Source: Chryseobacterium foetidum (lineage in GTDB: Bacteria; Bacteroidota; Bacteroidia; Flavobacteriales; Weeksellaceae). Taken from it: DNA of 64,000 bases. The DNA is taken from assembly GCF_025457425.1 (NCBI RefSeq), contig NZ_JAMXIA010000001.1, positions 2,356,001-2,420,000 on the forward strand. Reading direction: 5' to 3'. Below the pieces are notes generated by a model. That model searched no databases. It was not told where the DNA came from and saw nothing but the letters and a program-made list of their open reading frames with translations. The first letter of the stretch is position 1; every line of letters begins with the position of its first letter. This document shows positions 26,962 through 36,585 of this stretch, one piece after another. The position numbers and the translations under genes were made by a program.

Positions 26962-28197
26962 ATGGATAATATAGCGTTGATTGAATCATTTGGTGATTTT
27001 AAAGACGAAAAAGGGATCAGTAAAATTGATCTGATGGCAATTATTGAGGATGCTCTGAAGACTCTTTTGAGAAAAAGATATGATTCTGATGACCATTTTG
27101 ATGTGATTGTAAATCCTGATAAAGGAGATTTTCAGATTTTCTTAAATAAAACAATCGTGGAAGACGAAATGTCTGAAGACGATGATCTTGAAATTGAAAT
27201 TTCTGAAGCCAAGAAAATTGACCCAACTTTCGAAGTAGGTGAAGATTTTACAATGGAAATTCCTGTGGCTCAGCTGGGAAGAAGAAATATTCTTACATTG
27301 AAGCAGATTTTGGCAACAAAACTGCAGGAGCACAACAACGCAATGTTGTATGAGCAGTTCAGAGACCGTATCGGCGAGATTGTGATTGGAGAAATTCACC
27401 ACATCCGTCACAAGCACGTTATTCTTCTGGACGATGAGGAAAATGAATTTATCCTTCCAAAGGAAAATCAGATTCCTTCAGATTTCTTCAAAAAAGGAGA
27501 AAGCATCAGAGCTATTGTTGAAAGTGTTGATTTTAAAGGTTCTAAGCCTCAGATCATCATTTCAAGAACAGCACCGAAGTTTTTGGAGAAATTACTCGAG
27601 CTTGAAATTCCAGAAATCCAGGATGGAACGATCATGCTGAAAAAAGTAGTGAGAATTCCTGGTGAGAAAGCAAAAATCGCCGTAGATGCCTACGACGACA
27701 GAATAGATCCAGTAGGAGCGTGTGTTGGTGTGAAAGGTTCCAGAATTCATGGAGTTGTAAGGGAACTGAGAAACGAAAACATCGACGTTATCCAATGGGC
27801 AAAAAATCCTGAGCTTTTGGTAAAAAGAGCGCTTGGGAATGTGATTATCAATAAAATTGACATCAACGAAGAAACCAATTATGCATTGGTTTATACACCA
27901 GTGGAAGAAATTTCCAAGGTGATTGGTAAGCAGGGACAAAACATCAGATTAGCTTCTTGGCTGAGTGGCTTCGAAATTGATGTGTACAGAGAAGCCAGTG
28001 AAGATGATGACGTAGAATTGAAAGAATTTGATGACGATATCGAAGCATGGGTATTGGAAGAATTCAGGAAGGTGGGTCTTACCACAGCAAAATCGGTATT
28101 GGATAAAGATACATCGACTTTACTGAACATGGTAGATCTTGAAGAGGAGACAATTGAGGATGTGAAGAGAATTCTGAAAGAAGAATTTGAGGAATGA
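26962..28197 (+). CDS. nusA: Transcription termination/antitermination factor NusA
   Basis: RNA polymerase-binding factor for pausing, termination and antitermination. Protein of 411 residues. The N-terminal domain runs to about 130, an S1 domain about 135-200 (IGEIVIGEIHHIRHKHVILL), and two KH domains about 205-345 with DPVGACVGVKGSRI and EISKVIGKQGQNIRLA. The C-terminus ends in an acidic stretch without the long acidic repeats of proteobacterial NusA. It sits in the standard place between rimP and infB. Confidence 0.96.
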   Translation: MDNIALIESFGDFKDEKGISKIDLMAIIEDALKTLLRKRYDSDDHFDVIVNPDKGDFQIFLNKTIVEDEMSEDDDLEIEISEAKKIDPTFEVGEDFTMEIPVAQLGRRNILTLKQILATKLQEHNNAMLYEQFRDRIGEIVIGEIHHIRHKHVILLDDEENEFILPKENQIPSDFFKKGESIRAIVESVDFKGSKPQIIISRTAPKFLEKLLELEIPEIQDGTIMLKKVVRIPGEKAKIAVDAYDDRIDPVGACVGVKGSRIHGVVRELRNENIDVIQWAKNPELLVKRALGNVIINKIDINEETNYALVYTPVEEISKVIGKQGQNIRLASWLSGFEIDVYREASEDDDVELKEFDDDIEAWVLEEFRKVGLTTAKSVLDKDTSTLLNMVDLEEETIEDVKRILKEEFEE

Positions 28198-28270
28198 TCA
28201 TGAGTTGATATCCTGATAAAAAGTAGAAAGTACTTTAATTTTAAAAATTAGAAAACAGTAAAAATATTAG

Positions 28271-31200
28271 ATGCCAAAAATTAGATTAAATAAAGCGGTA
28301 AAGGAATTCAATATTTCAACATCCAGATTAGTAGAGTTTTTACAGTCGAAGGGTATTGAGGTTGAAGCCAATCCTAACGCTCAATTAGAAGAAGCGGCAT
28401 ATTCTGCATTGGAAGCTGAGTTTGCCAAAGACGGCGAACAAAGAAAAGCGTCCCATGAGGTGGTGATTACCAAAGTTCCGGAAGAAAAACTGGAAATTGA
28501 GGAAAAGAAAACCCCTGAAGTAATAAGAGCTAAATCAAACCGACCTGAAACTAAAATTTTAGGTAAAATAGATCTGGAAGGTAAAAAGCCAGAGCCGGAA
28601 GCTGTTAATCCGGAACCACAGAAAGTGGAAGAAAAGGTAGAAGAACCTGTACAGCCAAAAGAAACTCCTGAGCAGAAACCTGTTCCGGAAAAACAGGAAT
28701 TTAAGGTTCTTGATAAAATTGATCTTTCACAAATCGAGTCTAAGAGCAGACCCGTTAAAAAAGAACAGCCTAAGCAGGAAGATAAGAAACCAGTTGAAAA
28801 ACCGGCTGAGCCTGTAAAGGAAACTCCAAAACCTGTTGCAGCAAAAGAAGAGGTGAAAACGGAGGAAGCTAAACCAGCTGAACCAAAACCAGTTGAAACT
28901 GCATCCGCGGAAACAAAATCAGAAACTCCTGCTGAACCTGAATCTCAAAAAATCGAAACCGTTTATCAAAAGCTTGACGGACCGAAAATCGTTGGTGAAA
29001 AAATTGACTTAACTCAATTTGCACCTAAAACCGGTCCGGGAGCAAAGAAGAAACGTAAGAGAATAGAAAAACCAGGTGGCCCTAACCAAAATACTGGAAA
29101 CAACCAGCAAGGTGGAAACAACCAGGGTGGTCAAAACCGTCCGCAAGGTCAAAATGGTCCGGGAGGAAACCGTCCTCCAGGTCAGGGTGGCTATCAGGGT
29201 AACCGTCCAGGCGGTTCGGGGCAGGGTGGTCAAAGCCGTCCAGGCGGTCCACAGGGTAACCGTCCTCCAGGACAAGGTGGAAACCGTCCAGGCGGTCCGA
29301 GTCAGGGTGGCGGAAACCGTTTCGGAAACAACAACAGACCAGGACAAAGAACCATGCCTGTTGAGTTGACAGATGAACAGGTTAAAAACCAAATCAAGGA
29401 AACCCTTGAAAAATTAACAAATAAAGGAGGTAAATCTAAATCTGCTAAACACAGAAAAGATAAAAGATCTTACCGTAGAGAACAGGATAATCTTCAGCAG
29501 GAAGCGGATGCAAGAGATACTTCATTAAAAGTTACGGAATTTATCACTGTCGGGGAACTGGCAAGTTTGATGGATGTAAGTGCAACTGAAGTAATTTCTG
29601 CATGTTTCTCTCTTGGTGTAATGGTGACCATGAATCAGAGATTGGAAGCTGATACCTTATTATTGGTAGCCGACGAATTTGGTTATAAAATTGAATTCTC
29701 AGACGCTGATCTTGAAGATACAGAAGCTGACGATGAAGTTGATACTGAAGATACATTAGTTTCTAGAGCTCCAATTGTAACAGTAATGGGTCACGTTGAC
29801 CACGGTAAAACTTCATTACTGGATTACGTGAGAAAAACCAATGTTATCGCTGGTGAATCCGGAGGTATCACCCAGCATATCGGAGCATACAACGTGAAAC
29901 TGGAAAATGGTCAGAGAATTACATTCTTAGATACACCGGGTCACGAAGCGTTTACCGCGATGAGAGCGAGAGGTGCACAGGTTACCGATATTGCAATTAT
30001 CGTAATCGCTGCTGATGATGACGTGATGCCACAAACAAAAGAGGCAATTTCTCACGCACAGGCTGCAGGTGTACCGATGATCATTGCAATCAACAAGGTT
30101 GATAAGCCAAATGCAAACCCTGATAACATCCGTCAGCAACTTTCCGGAATGAATATTTTGGTGGAAGAATGGGGTGGAAACGTTCAGGCACAGGAGATTT
30201 CAGCTAAAATGGGTAATAATATGGATCTTCTTTTAGAGAAAGTATTGTTACAGGCAGAAATGCTTGAACTGAAAGCCAACCCTGACCGTACAGCAAACGG
30301 AGTTGTTATTGAAGCATCTTTGGATAAAGGTAGAGGTTATGTAGCAACAATGTTGGTACAGACCGGAACTTTAAAAGTTGGAGATTATGTTGTAGCAGGT
30401 AAAAATCATGGTAAAGTGAAAGCCTTGCTTGATGAAAGAGGGAAAAATCTTGCAGAAGCAGGTCCGTCTATCCCGGCAACAATCTTAGGTCTTGACGGAG
30501 CTCCTACAGCAGGTGATAAATTCCGTGTTTATGCCGACGAAAGTGAAGGTAAAGCTATCGCAAATAAGAGAGAACAACTTCAAAGAGAACTGTCCATCAG
30601 AACCAAGAAACATACGACACTTGAAGAATTGGGTAGACGTATTGCTTTAGGTGAATTCAAGGAATTGAATATTATCCTTAAAGGTGACGTGGATGGTTCA
30701 GTGGAAGCACTTTCTGATCAGTTACAGAGATTATCAACAGAAGAAATCAGCGTAAAAATCCTTCACTCAGGTGTTGGACAGATCACTGAGTCTGATATCA
30801 ACTTAGCGGCAGCATCTGATGCAATTATCATCGGATTCAACGTAAGAGCCGGTGCTAATGCAAAAGAATTGGCAGACCGTGAAGAAATCGAAATCAGAAC
30901 ATATTCTATTATCTACAAAGCTATCGACGAAGTGAAAGAAGCGATGGAGGGAATGCTTTCTCCGGAAATCCAGGAGCAGGTGATCGGTAATGTAGAAATC
31001 AGAGAAGTATTCAAAATCTCCAAAGTAGGAACAATTGCAGGTTGTATGGTTCTTACAGGAAAAGTAACGAGACAGTCTAAAGTAAGATTGCTGAGAGACG
31101 GTATCGTGAAATTCGATGGTGAACTTGAAAGTTTAAAACGTTTCAAGGACGACGTAAAAGAAGTTACAAAAGGCTACGAATGTGGATTAAACCTTAAAGG

Positions 31201-31273
31201 TTACAACGACATCGAGCAAAATGACATTCTTGAAGTTTACGAAGAAGTAGCAGTGAAGAAGAAGCTAAAATAA
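28271..31273 (+). CDS. infB: Translation initiation factor IF-2
   Basis: GTPase that brings initiator tRNA to the 30S subunit. It is 1000 residues long because of a long N-terminal extension: a helix-turn start ([20 protein letters not shown]), a Pro/Glu/Lys-rich linker, then a Gly/Asn/Gln/Arg/Pro-rich low-complexity tract (about 265-360). The GTPase core starts near residue 500 with [19 protein letters not shown] and NKVDKPNAN, followed by domains II-IV ending at [15 protein letters not shown]. The low-complexity tract carries the long antisense frames, which I do not treat as genes. Confidence 0.97.
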   Translation: MPKIRLNKAVKEFNISTSRLVEFLQSKGIEVEANPNAQLEEAAYSALEAEFAKDGEQRKASHEVVITKVPEEKLEIEEKKTPEVIRAKSNRPETKILGKIDLEGKKPEPEAVNPEPQKVEEKVEEPVQPKETPEQKPVPEKQEFKVLDKIDLSQIESKSRPVKKEQPKQEDKKPVEKPAEPVKETPKPVAAKEEVKTEEAKPAEPKPVETASAETKSETPAEPESQKIETVYQKLDGPKIVGEKIDLTQFAPKTGPGAKKKRKRIEKPGGPNQNTGNNQQGGNNQGGQNRPQGQNGPGGNRPPGQGGYQGNRPGGSGQGGQSRPGGPQGNRPPGQGGNRPGGPSQGGGNRFGNNNRPGQRTMPVELTDEQVKNQIKETLEKLTNKGGKSKSAKHRKDKRSYRREQDNLQQEADARDTSLKVTEFITVGELASLMDVSATEVISACFSLGVMVTMNQRLEADTLLLVADEFGYKIEFSDADLEDTEADDEVDTEDTLVSRAPIVTVMGHVDHGKTSLLDYVRKTNVIAGESGGITQHIGAYNVKLENGQRITFLDTPGHEAFTAMRARGAQVTDIAIIVIAADDDVMPQTKEAISHAQAAGVPMIIAINKVDKPNANPDNIRQQLSGMNILVEEWGGNVQAQEISAKMGNNMDLLLEKVLLQAEMLELKANPDRTANGVVIEASLDKGRGYVATMLVQTGTLKVGDYVVAGKNHGKVKALLDERGKNLAEAGPSIPATILGLDGAPTAGDKFRVYADESEGKAIANKREQLQRELSIRTKKHTTLEELGRRIALGEFKELNIILKGDVDGSVEALSDQLQRLSTEEISVKILHSGVGQITESDINLAAASDAIIIGFNVRAGANAKELADREEIEIRTYSIIYKAIDEVKEAMEGMLSPEIQEQVIGNVEIREVFKISKVGTIAGCMVLTGKVTRQSKVRLLRDGIVKFDGELESLKRFKDDVKEVTKGYECGLNLKGYNDIEQNDILEVYEEVAVKKKLK

Positions 31274-31298
31274 GCTATTCATCGCATAAATAAATTAA

Positions 31299-31330
31299 AG
31301 ACCGCAGTTAAATGATTGTGGTCTTTTTTT
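31299..31330 (+). terminator. Terminator of the rimP-nusA-infB operon
   Basis: Stem AGACCGCA (31299-31306) with TGTGGTCT (31317-31324), one G-U pair, ten-base loop, followed by seven T. It lies 26 bases past the infB stop. Confidence 0.85.
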
Positions 31331-31387
31331 ACAATAAATTTAATTTATAACAATTCTAAATAATATTTTAAATATTGCTTATAAACT

Positions 31388-31546
31388 GTTAATATTTTTT
31401 AACAATTGTCCGTTTTTGAATATTAATCAATAACATTACTTTATCGTTAAATGTTACATACTAATTTAATTAAATGCTTGTTTGAAATAAGTGCACTAAA
31501 AGAAGTCTATACATTGATGAGTTTTTATTGTTAATAATTTTTAACA
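31388..31546. promoter_or_regulatory. Two GTTAA...TTAAC elements upstream of the SusC gene
   Basis: Two 17-base elements at 31388-31404 and 31530-31546 are identical at 16 of 17 positions. Each is an inverted repeat GTTAA, six or seven A/T bases, TTAAC. The second lies 33 bases before the SusC ATG and next to a near-consensus -7 box (CATATTTG, 31545-31552). The rest of the 306-base gap is very AT-rich and holds no gene. They are candidate operators; chance in such AT-rich DNA is the alternative. Confidence 0.4.
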
Positions 31547-31579
31547 TATTTGCAAAGTTAAATATTAAAATTTGTTAAT

Positions 31580-34390
31580 ATGAATGTGAAATTAAAAGTG
31601 CTAAGTGCTGGTGTATTGTTTTTTACTGGGCAGGCGCTAATTGCTCAGAATATCAAAAGAGATACCGTGCAGCAAATCGAAGAGGTTGTTATGGTTGGTT
31701 TTGGGCAGAAGAAGACTATTCAGGAAATCACGGGTTCAACGAGTACAATGACGGCCAAGTCAATTGAAGATGTGCCTGTAGCTTCTGTTGATAAAATGTT
31801 GCAGGGAAGGGTGACTGGTGTGCAAACTGGTAGTGCGTCTGGTCAGCCTGGAGGCTTTGCAAACGTAAGGGTAAGAGGGATTTCTTCGATTAATGGTGTC
31901 AATTCACCAATTTATATTTTAGATGGAGTTAGAATCGCTAATGGTGATCTTACTACAGCAAATACTACAGCAAACATTCTGGCTAACTTAAACCCGGACG
32001 ATGTTGAAAGTATAACAGTTCTCAAAGATGCTGTATCCACAGCAGTATATGGAGCTGATGCTGGTGCTGGTGTAATTGTAATTACCACAAAATCTGGTAA
32101 AAAAGGTAAAGCAAAGTTTAATCTGTCTTTCAATTCGGGTTTCAATCAACAAGCTGTTGACAGCTATAGAGCTTTTTCCACAGATGAATATAAGACTTAC
32201 TTACGGACACAGGTAAATAACTACCTTGGAACCAATTATACAAATGAACAAATTGCAGGAGGAGCTCTAAATGCAACATTTTCAAGTATATTTAACTCGC
32301 CTTACAGTACAAATTGGCAAGACATTGTGAGAAAAGATGGGTACCAGCAAAATGCTGATTTCAGTATGTCCGGTGGTAATGATAAATTTACATATTATGC
32401 TTCGGCAAATATATTTGATCAAAATAGCATCATTAGAAACTCGTTCTTCAAAAGATTATCTTATACAACTAAATTGACTTATCAGGCAACTGACAAGCTG
32501 AAAATCAGTACTGATTTCCAGATCTCGCATGGTAAGACCCGGACACTGACAGATGGTGGTGCGTTTTCCAACCCTATCTTAGCTCAGTATTTTAACAGAC
32601 CGAGTGATCCTGCATATAATCCTGACGGTACATGGTATTGGAACCCTTCAACACTTAGGTTGAGTAATAATCAGTTTAATCCTGGTTATCTGCTTGAGAA
32701 TAATTACGTACAAGCCGGAACACTCAGAGCTTTTGCGAATCTAAGTGCAGAATATAAAATTCTGAAAAATCTGACATACCGATTTGTTTTTTCTCCAGAG
32801 TATGTAAATGCAGAAGAAGATACGTATTGGAATCCGCTACATGGTGATGGAAATACCTATGGAGGTTATCAGAGAACATCTACCAATAGATATTTCAATT
32901 TCAATATCCAAAATATTTTAGATTACTCTGTGAAATTTGGAATGCATAATCTAGGAGCATCATTAATACAGGAAGCTTATAAATCTGATCGTAAGTTTCT
33001 GAGAGCGACAGGGATTACAGTGGGTTCCCCAGAGCTTGAGACTCTTTCTAATTTTGTTGTGCCATACGGATTCGAAGGATCGAAAGTTATCAGTTCAAGA
33101 TATGGATACGCTGTTACAGGTCATTATGATTATGACAAATTATTTCTACTCGATGGTTCATATAGAAGAGATGTACTGTCTCAATTTTTGCCTGGAAAAA
33201 AAGCAGGTGATTTTTGGTCTGTTGGAGCGGGAGTTGACTTAGCAAGAATTAATTTTGTTAAAGATATAGACGCTATTTCTATGTTCAAATTCAGAGCATC
33301 ATATGGTAAGCTAGGAAATCAGGTGACGGCCAATCCATTTGCTTTATATGCCTATACAACCAATTATAACGACTTTGCGGCAGCGACCTATTCTGGTGTT
33401 TTAAATCCTAACTTGTCATGGGAAACTGTCAACCCATTTAACGTAGGGTTGGATATGGGATTCTTTAATGACAGATTAAAAGTCAGTGCCGAATACTATA
33501 ATAAAAAGACAAAAGATCTAATATATAATCTTCCTTTATCAGGTGCACAAGGTTTGACCTCATACGTAGATAATATTGGTAGCCTGGTAAATAAAGGTTT
33601 TGAATTTTCTGTAAATGCAGATATCTTCAGAGGAGGTAGAGATCAATTCAGCTGGTCTGTTGGAGGAAACTTATCAACACTTAAAAATGAAATTACAGAA
33701 TTATATGGTGGTGCAGTAAATACAACTACCACAACAATTAGAGTGGGAGAAGGAGTTCGAACATTTTACCTAAGAAAATGGGCAGGTGTTGATTCTGCAA
33801 ATGGTGATCCGCTGTGGTATGTAAATGGCGTTGATGGCGAAACTACAAATGATTACAACAAGGCTCAGCAAGCTGTGCAGGGTTCATTTATAAGTGATCT
33901 TTTTGGAGGATTTAACACAAATCTTGCCTATAAAGGATTCAATTTAGATCTACAGTTCACGTATGGATTTGGTGGTAAGATATTTGATGATTGGTCTCAA
34001 TATACATTCAGTGATGGTCAATATACTCTAAACTATCCTGGATATGGTGATGTAATGGGAGATTACTGGACACCGGAAAATCCTAATGCGTCAAATCCCA
34101 AACCAGTATATTTGGGTAACAAATTATCCAATAGAGCTTCAACAAGATTCTTGTACGATGCAGACTTTATCAGATTGAGCAATGCTAGCTTTGGATATAC
34201 TTTTGCCGGAGATTTTGTAAAAGGGTCAGGTTTAAATAGTGTTAAAGTTTACGTCATGGCTAACAATGCATGGACTCATATGTTTGATGACAGATTAAAA
34301 TTTGATCCAGAAACAAATGTATCCGGATTTACAAATTTAAGTTTACCAGTATTAAAGACATACTTATTTGGTGTAAATATTAGCTTTTAA
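31580..34390 (+). CDS. SusC/RagA-family TonB-dependent outer-membrane transporter
   Basis: Outer-membrane importer of 936 residues that pairs with the SusD lipoprotein encoded next. After a signal peptide (MNVKLKVLSAGVLFFTGQALIAQ) come a TonB-box-like QIEEVVMVGFGQKK, the plug domain with SVDKMLQGRVTGVQ, RGISSINGVNSPIYILDG and DAVSTAVYGADAGAGVI, then a beta-barrel ending in VLKTYLFGVNISF. It lacks the usual N-terminal carboxypeptidase-like domain (CarboxypepD_reg), so it is the short form of the family. No glycosidase, peptidase or regulator lies next to the pair, so the nutrient cannot be inferred. Confidence 0.95.
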   Translation: MNVKLKVLSAGVLFFTGQALIAQNIKRDTVQQIEEVVMVGFGQKKTIQEITGSTSTMTAKSIEDVPVASVDKMLQGRVTGVQTGSASGQPGGFANVRVRGISSINGVNSPIYILDGVRIANGDLTTANTTANILANLNPDDVESITVLKDAVSTAVYGADAGAGVIVITTKSGKKGKAKFNLSFNSGFNQQAVDSYRAFSTDEYKTYLRTQVNNYLGTNYTNEQIAGGALNATFSSIFNSPYSTNWQDIVRKDGYQQNADFSMSGGNDKFTYYASANIFDQNSIIRNSFFKRLSYTTKLTYQATDKLKISTDFQISHGKTRTLTDGGAFSNPILAQYFNRPSDPAYNPDGTWYWNPSTLRLSNNQFNPGYLLENNYVQAGTLRAFANLSAEYKILKNLTYRFVFSPEYVNAEEDTYWNPLHGDGNTYGGYQRTSTNRYFNFNIQNILDYSVKFGMHNLGASLIQEAYKSDRKFLRATGITVGSPELETLSNFVVPYGFEGSKVISSRYGYAVTGHYDYDKLFLLDGSYRRDVLSQFLPGKKAGDFWSVGAGVDLARINFVKDIDAISMFKFRASYGKLGNQVTANPFALYAYTTNYNDFAAATYSGVLNPNLSWETVNPFNVGLDMGFFNDRLKVSAEYYNKKTKDLIYNLPLSGAQGLTSYVDNIGSLVNKGFEFSVNADIFRGGRDQFSWSVGGNLSTLKNEITELYGGAVNTTTTTIRVGEGVRTFYLRKWAGVDSANGDPLWYVNGVDGETTNDYNKAQQAVQGSFISDLFGGFNTNLAYKGFNLDLQFTYGFGGKIFDDWSQYTFSDGQYTLNYPGYGDVMGDYWTPENPNASNPKPVYLGNKLSNRASTRFLYDADFIRLSNASFGYTFAGDFVKGSGLNSVKVYVMANNAWTHMFDDRLKFDPETNVSGFTNLSLPVLKTYLFGVNISF

Positions 34391-34403
34391 AAATAGAAAA
34401 ACA

Positions 34404-35801
34404 ATGAATAAAATTATAAAAATAGGATTATTATCACTGGCTGGTGCAATAAGTACCGTCGCATGCTCAGATGATTTTGTAGAAAGAGAGTTTTATCAGG
34501 ATGTAGAACAGGCTCCTTTGAAAACTTCGCAGGAAATGCAGGCTTTTGTAAGAGGTATCTACACCTCAATGCGTACAACTGCATACTACGGAGCTGATTT
34601 TTTAGCCTATGCTGAAGTAAGATCAGATGAAATGTACAGTACGTTGGCAGGAGGCTATTACCAAAATGTATATAACTATACTATGTTGTCTAATGATCCA
34701 TATGCTGTAACTACTTATAACCAAATTTATACTGCAATTGCGAAAGCAAATATTGTTATAAATAGTGATTTAGGTGCCATACAGGGAACTTCTCAAGACA
34801 AAGCGTATGCAACTTTTGCTCAGGGTCAGGCTTATGGACTTAGAGCTATCGCTTTTTTTGATGCATTTAGATTATATGGACAAAAATATACACCTGGTGG
34901 TACCTTAGGTATTGTTCTTCCACTAAAATATGATCCAAAAGCTCTAATGCCACGAGCAACCATAGCACAGACAGAAGCACAGATAGATGCAGATTTTACT
35001 AAAGCATTACAAATAATGACATCATCTGCTGCACTCAATTATACTTCGGCTAGCAACAAAACTGAACTCTCCGTTAATGCACTGAGAGGTATGATGTCAA
35101 GGTACTATTTGTACAAAGGTGATTATGCTAAGGTGCGTACATTAACTAATGACCTTGTAGGTAAGTATACGGTTGCTACTGCTGGATTATTACAGACAAC
35201 GTTTCAATTTGTAATGAATGGGGCAGCGCCAAATTCAATATTTGAGTTAGCTGTGGGAACAAATGCTTCCTTATCAACTGGATCATACAGACAAAGATTA
35301 AATCCACTGGGATACGCAAATATTGTAGTTTCTGCAGATGCTTATAATTCATATTCTACAAGTGATATACGAAGAGGATTAATAACTGTTTCCGGAGGTG
35401 TGAGATATCTTTCAAACAATAATGGTACAGGTAAATATACCAATACAGTCGGTGCGGATAATATTAGAATGCTTAGGTATGAAGAGATTCTCTTGAATGG
35501 AGTCGAAGCCGAACTCAATGGAGGTAGTGCAGTCACTGCTCTAAATTATTATAATCAAATAGTAACGAACAGAGGATTGCCAGCAGCCACATCTGTTGAT
35601 ATGACAATGCTTAAATCTGAAAGAAGAAAAGAACTTCTCGGAGAAGGTTTAAGACAGTGGGATTTAAGACGTTGGGGGGATGCTGTGCCTAGACCCGCAG
35701 GTGTAAGTACGGATCAGAGATTAAATGCATTCCCTATCCCTAGGGGTGAAACAGATTTAGCAAATACGCCGGTTGTGTCAAACCCCGGATACGATAACTA
35801 G
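34404..35801 (+). CDS. SusD/RagB-family nutrient-binding lipoprotein
   Basis: Surface lipoprotein of 465 residues that caps the SusC barrel. The N-terminus MNKIIKIGLLSLAGAISTVACSDDF is a lipoprotein signal with Cys at the cleavage site. SusD helices follow: AFVRGIYTSMRTT, QGQAYGLRAIAFFDAFRLYG (the conserved TPR-like helix near residue 150), and the C-terminal ERRKELLGEGLRQWDLRRWG, which is highly typical. It lies 13 bases after the SusC gene and shares its transcript, which ends at the hairpin at 35816. The substrate is unknown. Confidence 0.95.
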   Translation: MNKIIKIGLLSLAGAISTVACSDDFVEREFYQDVEQAPLKTSQEMQAFVRGIYTSMRTTAYYGADFLAYAEVRSDEMYSTLAGGYYQNVYNYTMLSNDPYAVTTYNQIYTAIAKANIVINSDLGAIQGTSQDKAYATFAQGQAYGLRAIAFFDAFRLYGQKYTPGGTLGIVLPLKYDPKALMPRATIAQTEAQIDADFTKALQIMTSSAALNYTSASNKTELSVNALRGMMSRYYLYKGDYAKVRTLTNDLVGKYTVATAGLLQTTFQFVMNGAAPNSIFELAVGTNASLSTGSYRQRLNPLGYANIVVSADAYNSYSTSDIRRGLITVSGGVRYLSNNNGTGKYTNTVGADNIRMLRYEEILLNGVEAELNGGSAVTALNYYNQIVTNRGLPAATSVDMTMLKSERRKELLGEGLRQWDLRRWGDAVPRPAGVSTDQRLNAFPIPRGETDLANTPVVSNPGYDN

Positions 35802-35815
35802 ATAGATTATTTTTT

Positions 35816-35841
35816 AGCCACTTTTTTTAAAGTGGCTTTTT
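35816..35841 (+). terminator. Terminator after the SusC/SusD pair
   Basis: Stem AGCCACTTT (35816-35824) with AAAGTGGCT (35829-35837), four-base loop, then a T run. It begins 14 bases after the SusD stop. Confidence 0.87.
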
Positions 35842-35869
35842 ATTTATAGATTTGTTTAAAATTATTAAT

Positions 35870-36541
35870 ATGAAGAAAATACTTTTTTTTATTCTAATCT
35901 CATCCATGCTATGCGCGCAGGCAGGAAATGAAAATATTTCTTATTCAACCGGAAATTTTTTCATGAAAGGCAATAGGCCAACAACAAAGGAATATATTGT
36001 AGACGGTCTTCCTTACATAGATGGAGATAAGTTTTATAAGGTGGAAGTAAAAGACTACAGTAAAGATGTACAGACTCTAAGATATAATGCATTTGAGGAT
36101 GAAATGGAATTCAAAAATGGTGACCAGCTCTACTATGCTAATAAAGAAAATAATCTTTCAATACATTTTACGGATTTAAATAAAACCTACAGATGTTTAC
36201 AGTATAGGTATAATGGTAATACAAAGTTTGGGTATTTGGTTATACTTGTGGAAAATTCTAAAAACTCGTTATATAAAAAAGAAAGTATAGAGCTACTGAA
36301 AGGCGAAAAAAGTCCAAATGCGTACTCGAAAGATGCTAATGATTATTATGCAAAAGAAAAAGATCTTTTTTTAATCGGTAAAGACACCCAGCTTTTGAAG
36401 TTTCCTAAAAACGCTGGTGATTTTGCTGAAACCTTTTCTTTAGATAAAAATATAGTTGCTGACTACATAAAGAAAAATAAAATTAATTTTAATAAAGAAA
36501 AAGATTTAATAAAATTAGTTGACTTTCTGAATCAACGTTAG
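35870..36541 (+). CDS. Exported protein of unknown function
   Basis: I start at the ATG at 35870, which opens a signal peptide (MKKILFFILISSMLCAQ), rather than six codons earlier. The mature protein is about 206 residues, rich in Lys, Tyr and Asn, without Cys pairs or known catalytic motifs. Segments such as TKEYIVDGLPYIDGDKFYKV and YKKESIELLKGEKSP suggest a mixed alpha/beta protein of the periplasm or surface. It follows the SusC/SusD terminator and precedes the porin gene by 44 bases, but has no obvious partner. I do not recognise the family. Confidence 0.7.
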   Translation: MKKILFFILISSMLCAQAGNENISYSTGNFFMKGNRPTTKEYIVDGLPYIDGDKFYKVEVKDYSKDVQTLRYNAFEDEMEFKNGDQLYYANKENNLSIHFTDLNKTYRCLQYRYNGNTKFGYLVILVENSKNSLYKKESIELLKGEKSPNAYSKDANDYYAKEKDLFLIGKDTQLLKFPKNAGDFAETFSLDKNIVADYIKKNKINFNKEKDLIKLVDFLNQR

Positions 36542-36559
36542 ATATTGTGAAAACATATG

Positions 36560-36567
36560 TATTTTTG
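36560..36567 (+). promoter_or_regulatory. Putative -7 promoter box of the porin gene
   Basis: TATTTTTG, matching TAnnTTTG, lies 18 bases before the ATG at 36586. No good -33 box is seen. Confidence 0.4.
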
Positions 36568-36585
36568 TAATCCAAAATTAATTTA

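Noticed and set aside
29009..29392. Minus-strand frame of 127 residues inside infB
   Set aside because: It is the antisense reading of the Gly/Asn/Gln-rich tract of IF-2 and consists of Thr, Trp and Leu repeats. No family resemblance.
31580..35801. Polysaccharide utilisation locus
   Set aside because: Only a SusC/SusD pair is present, with no glycoside hydrolase, lyase or dedicated regulator next to it.
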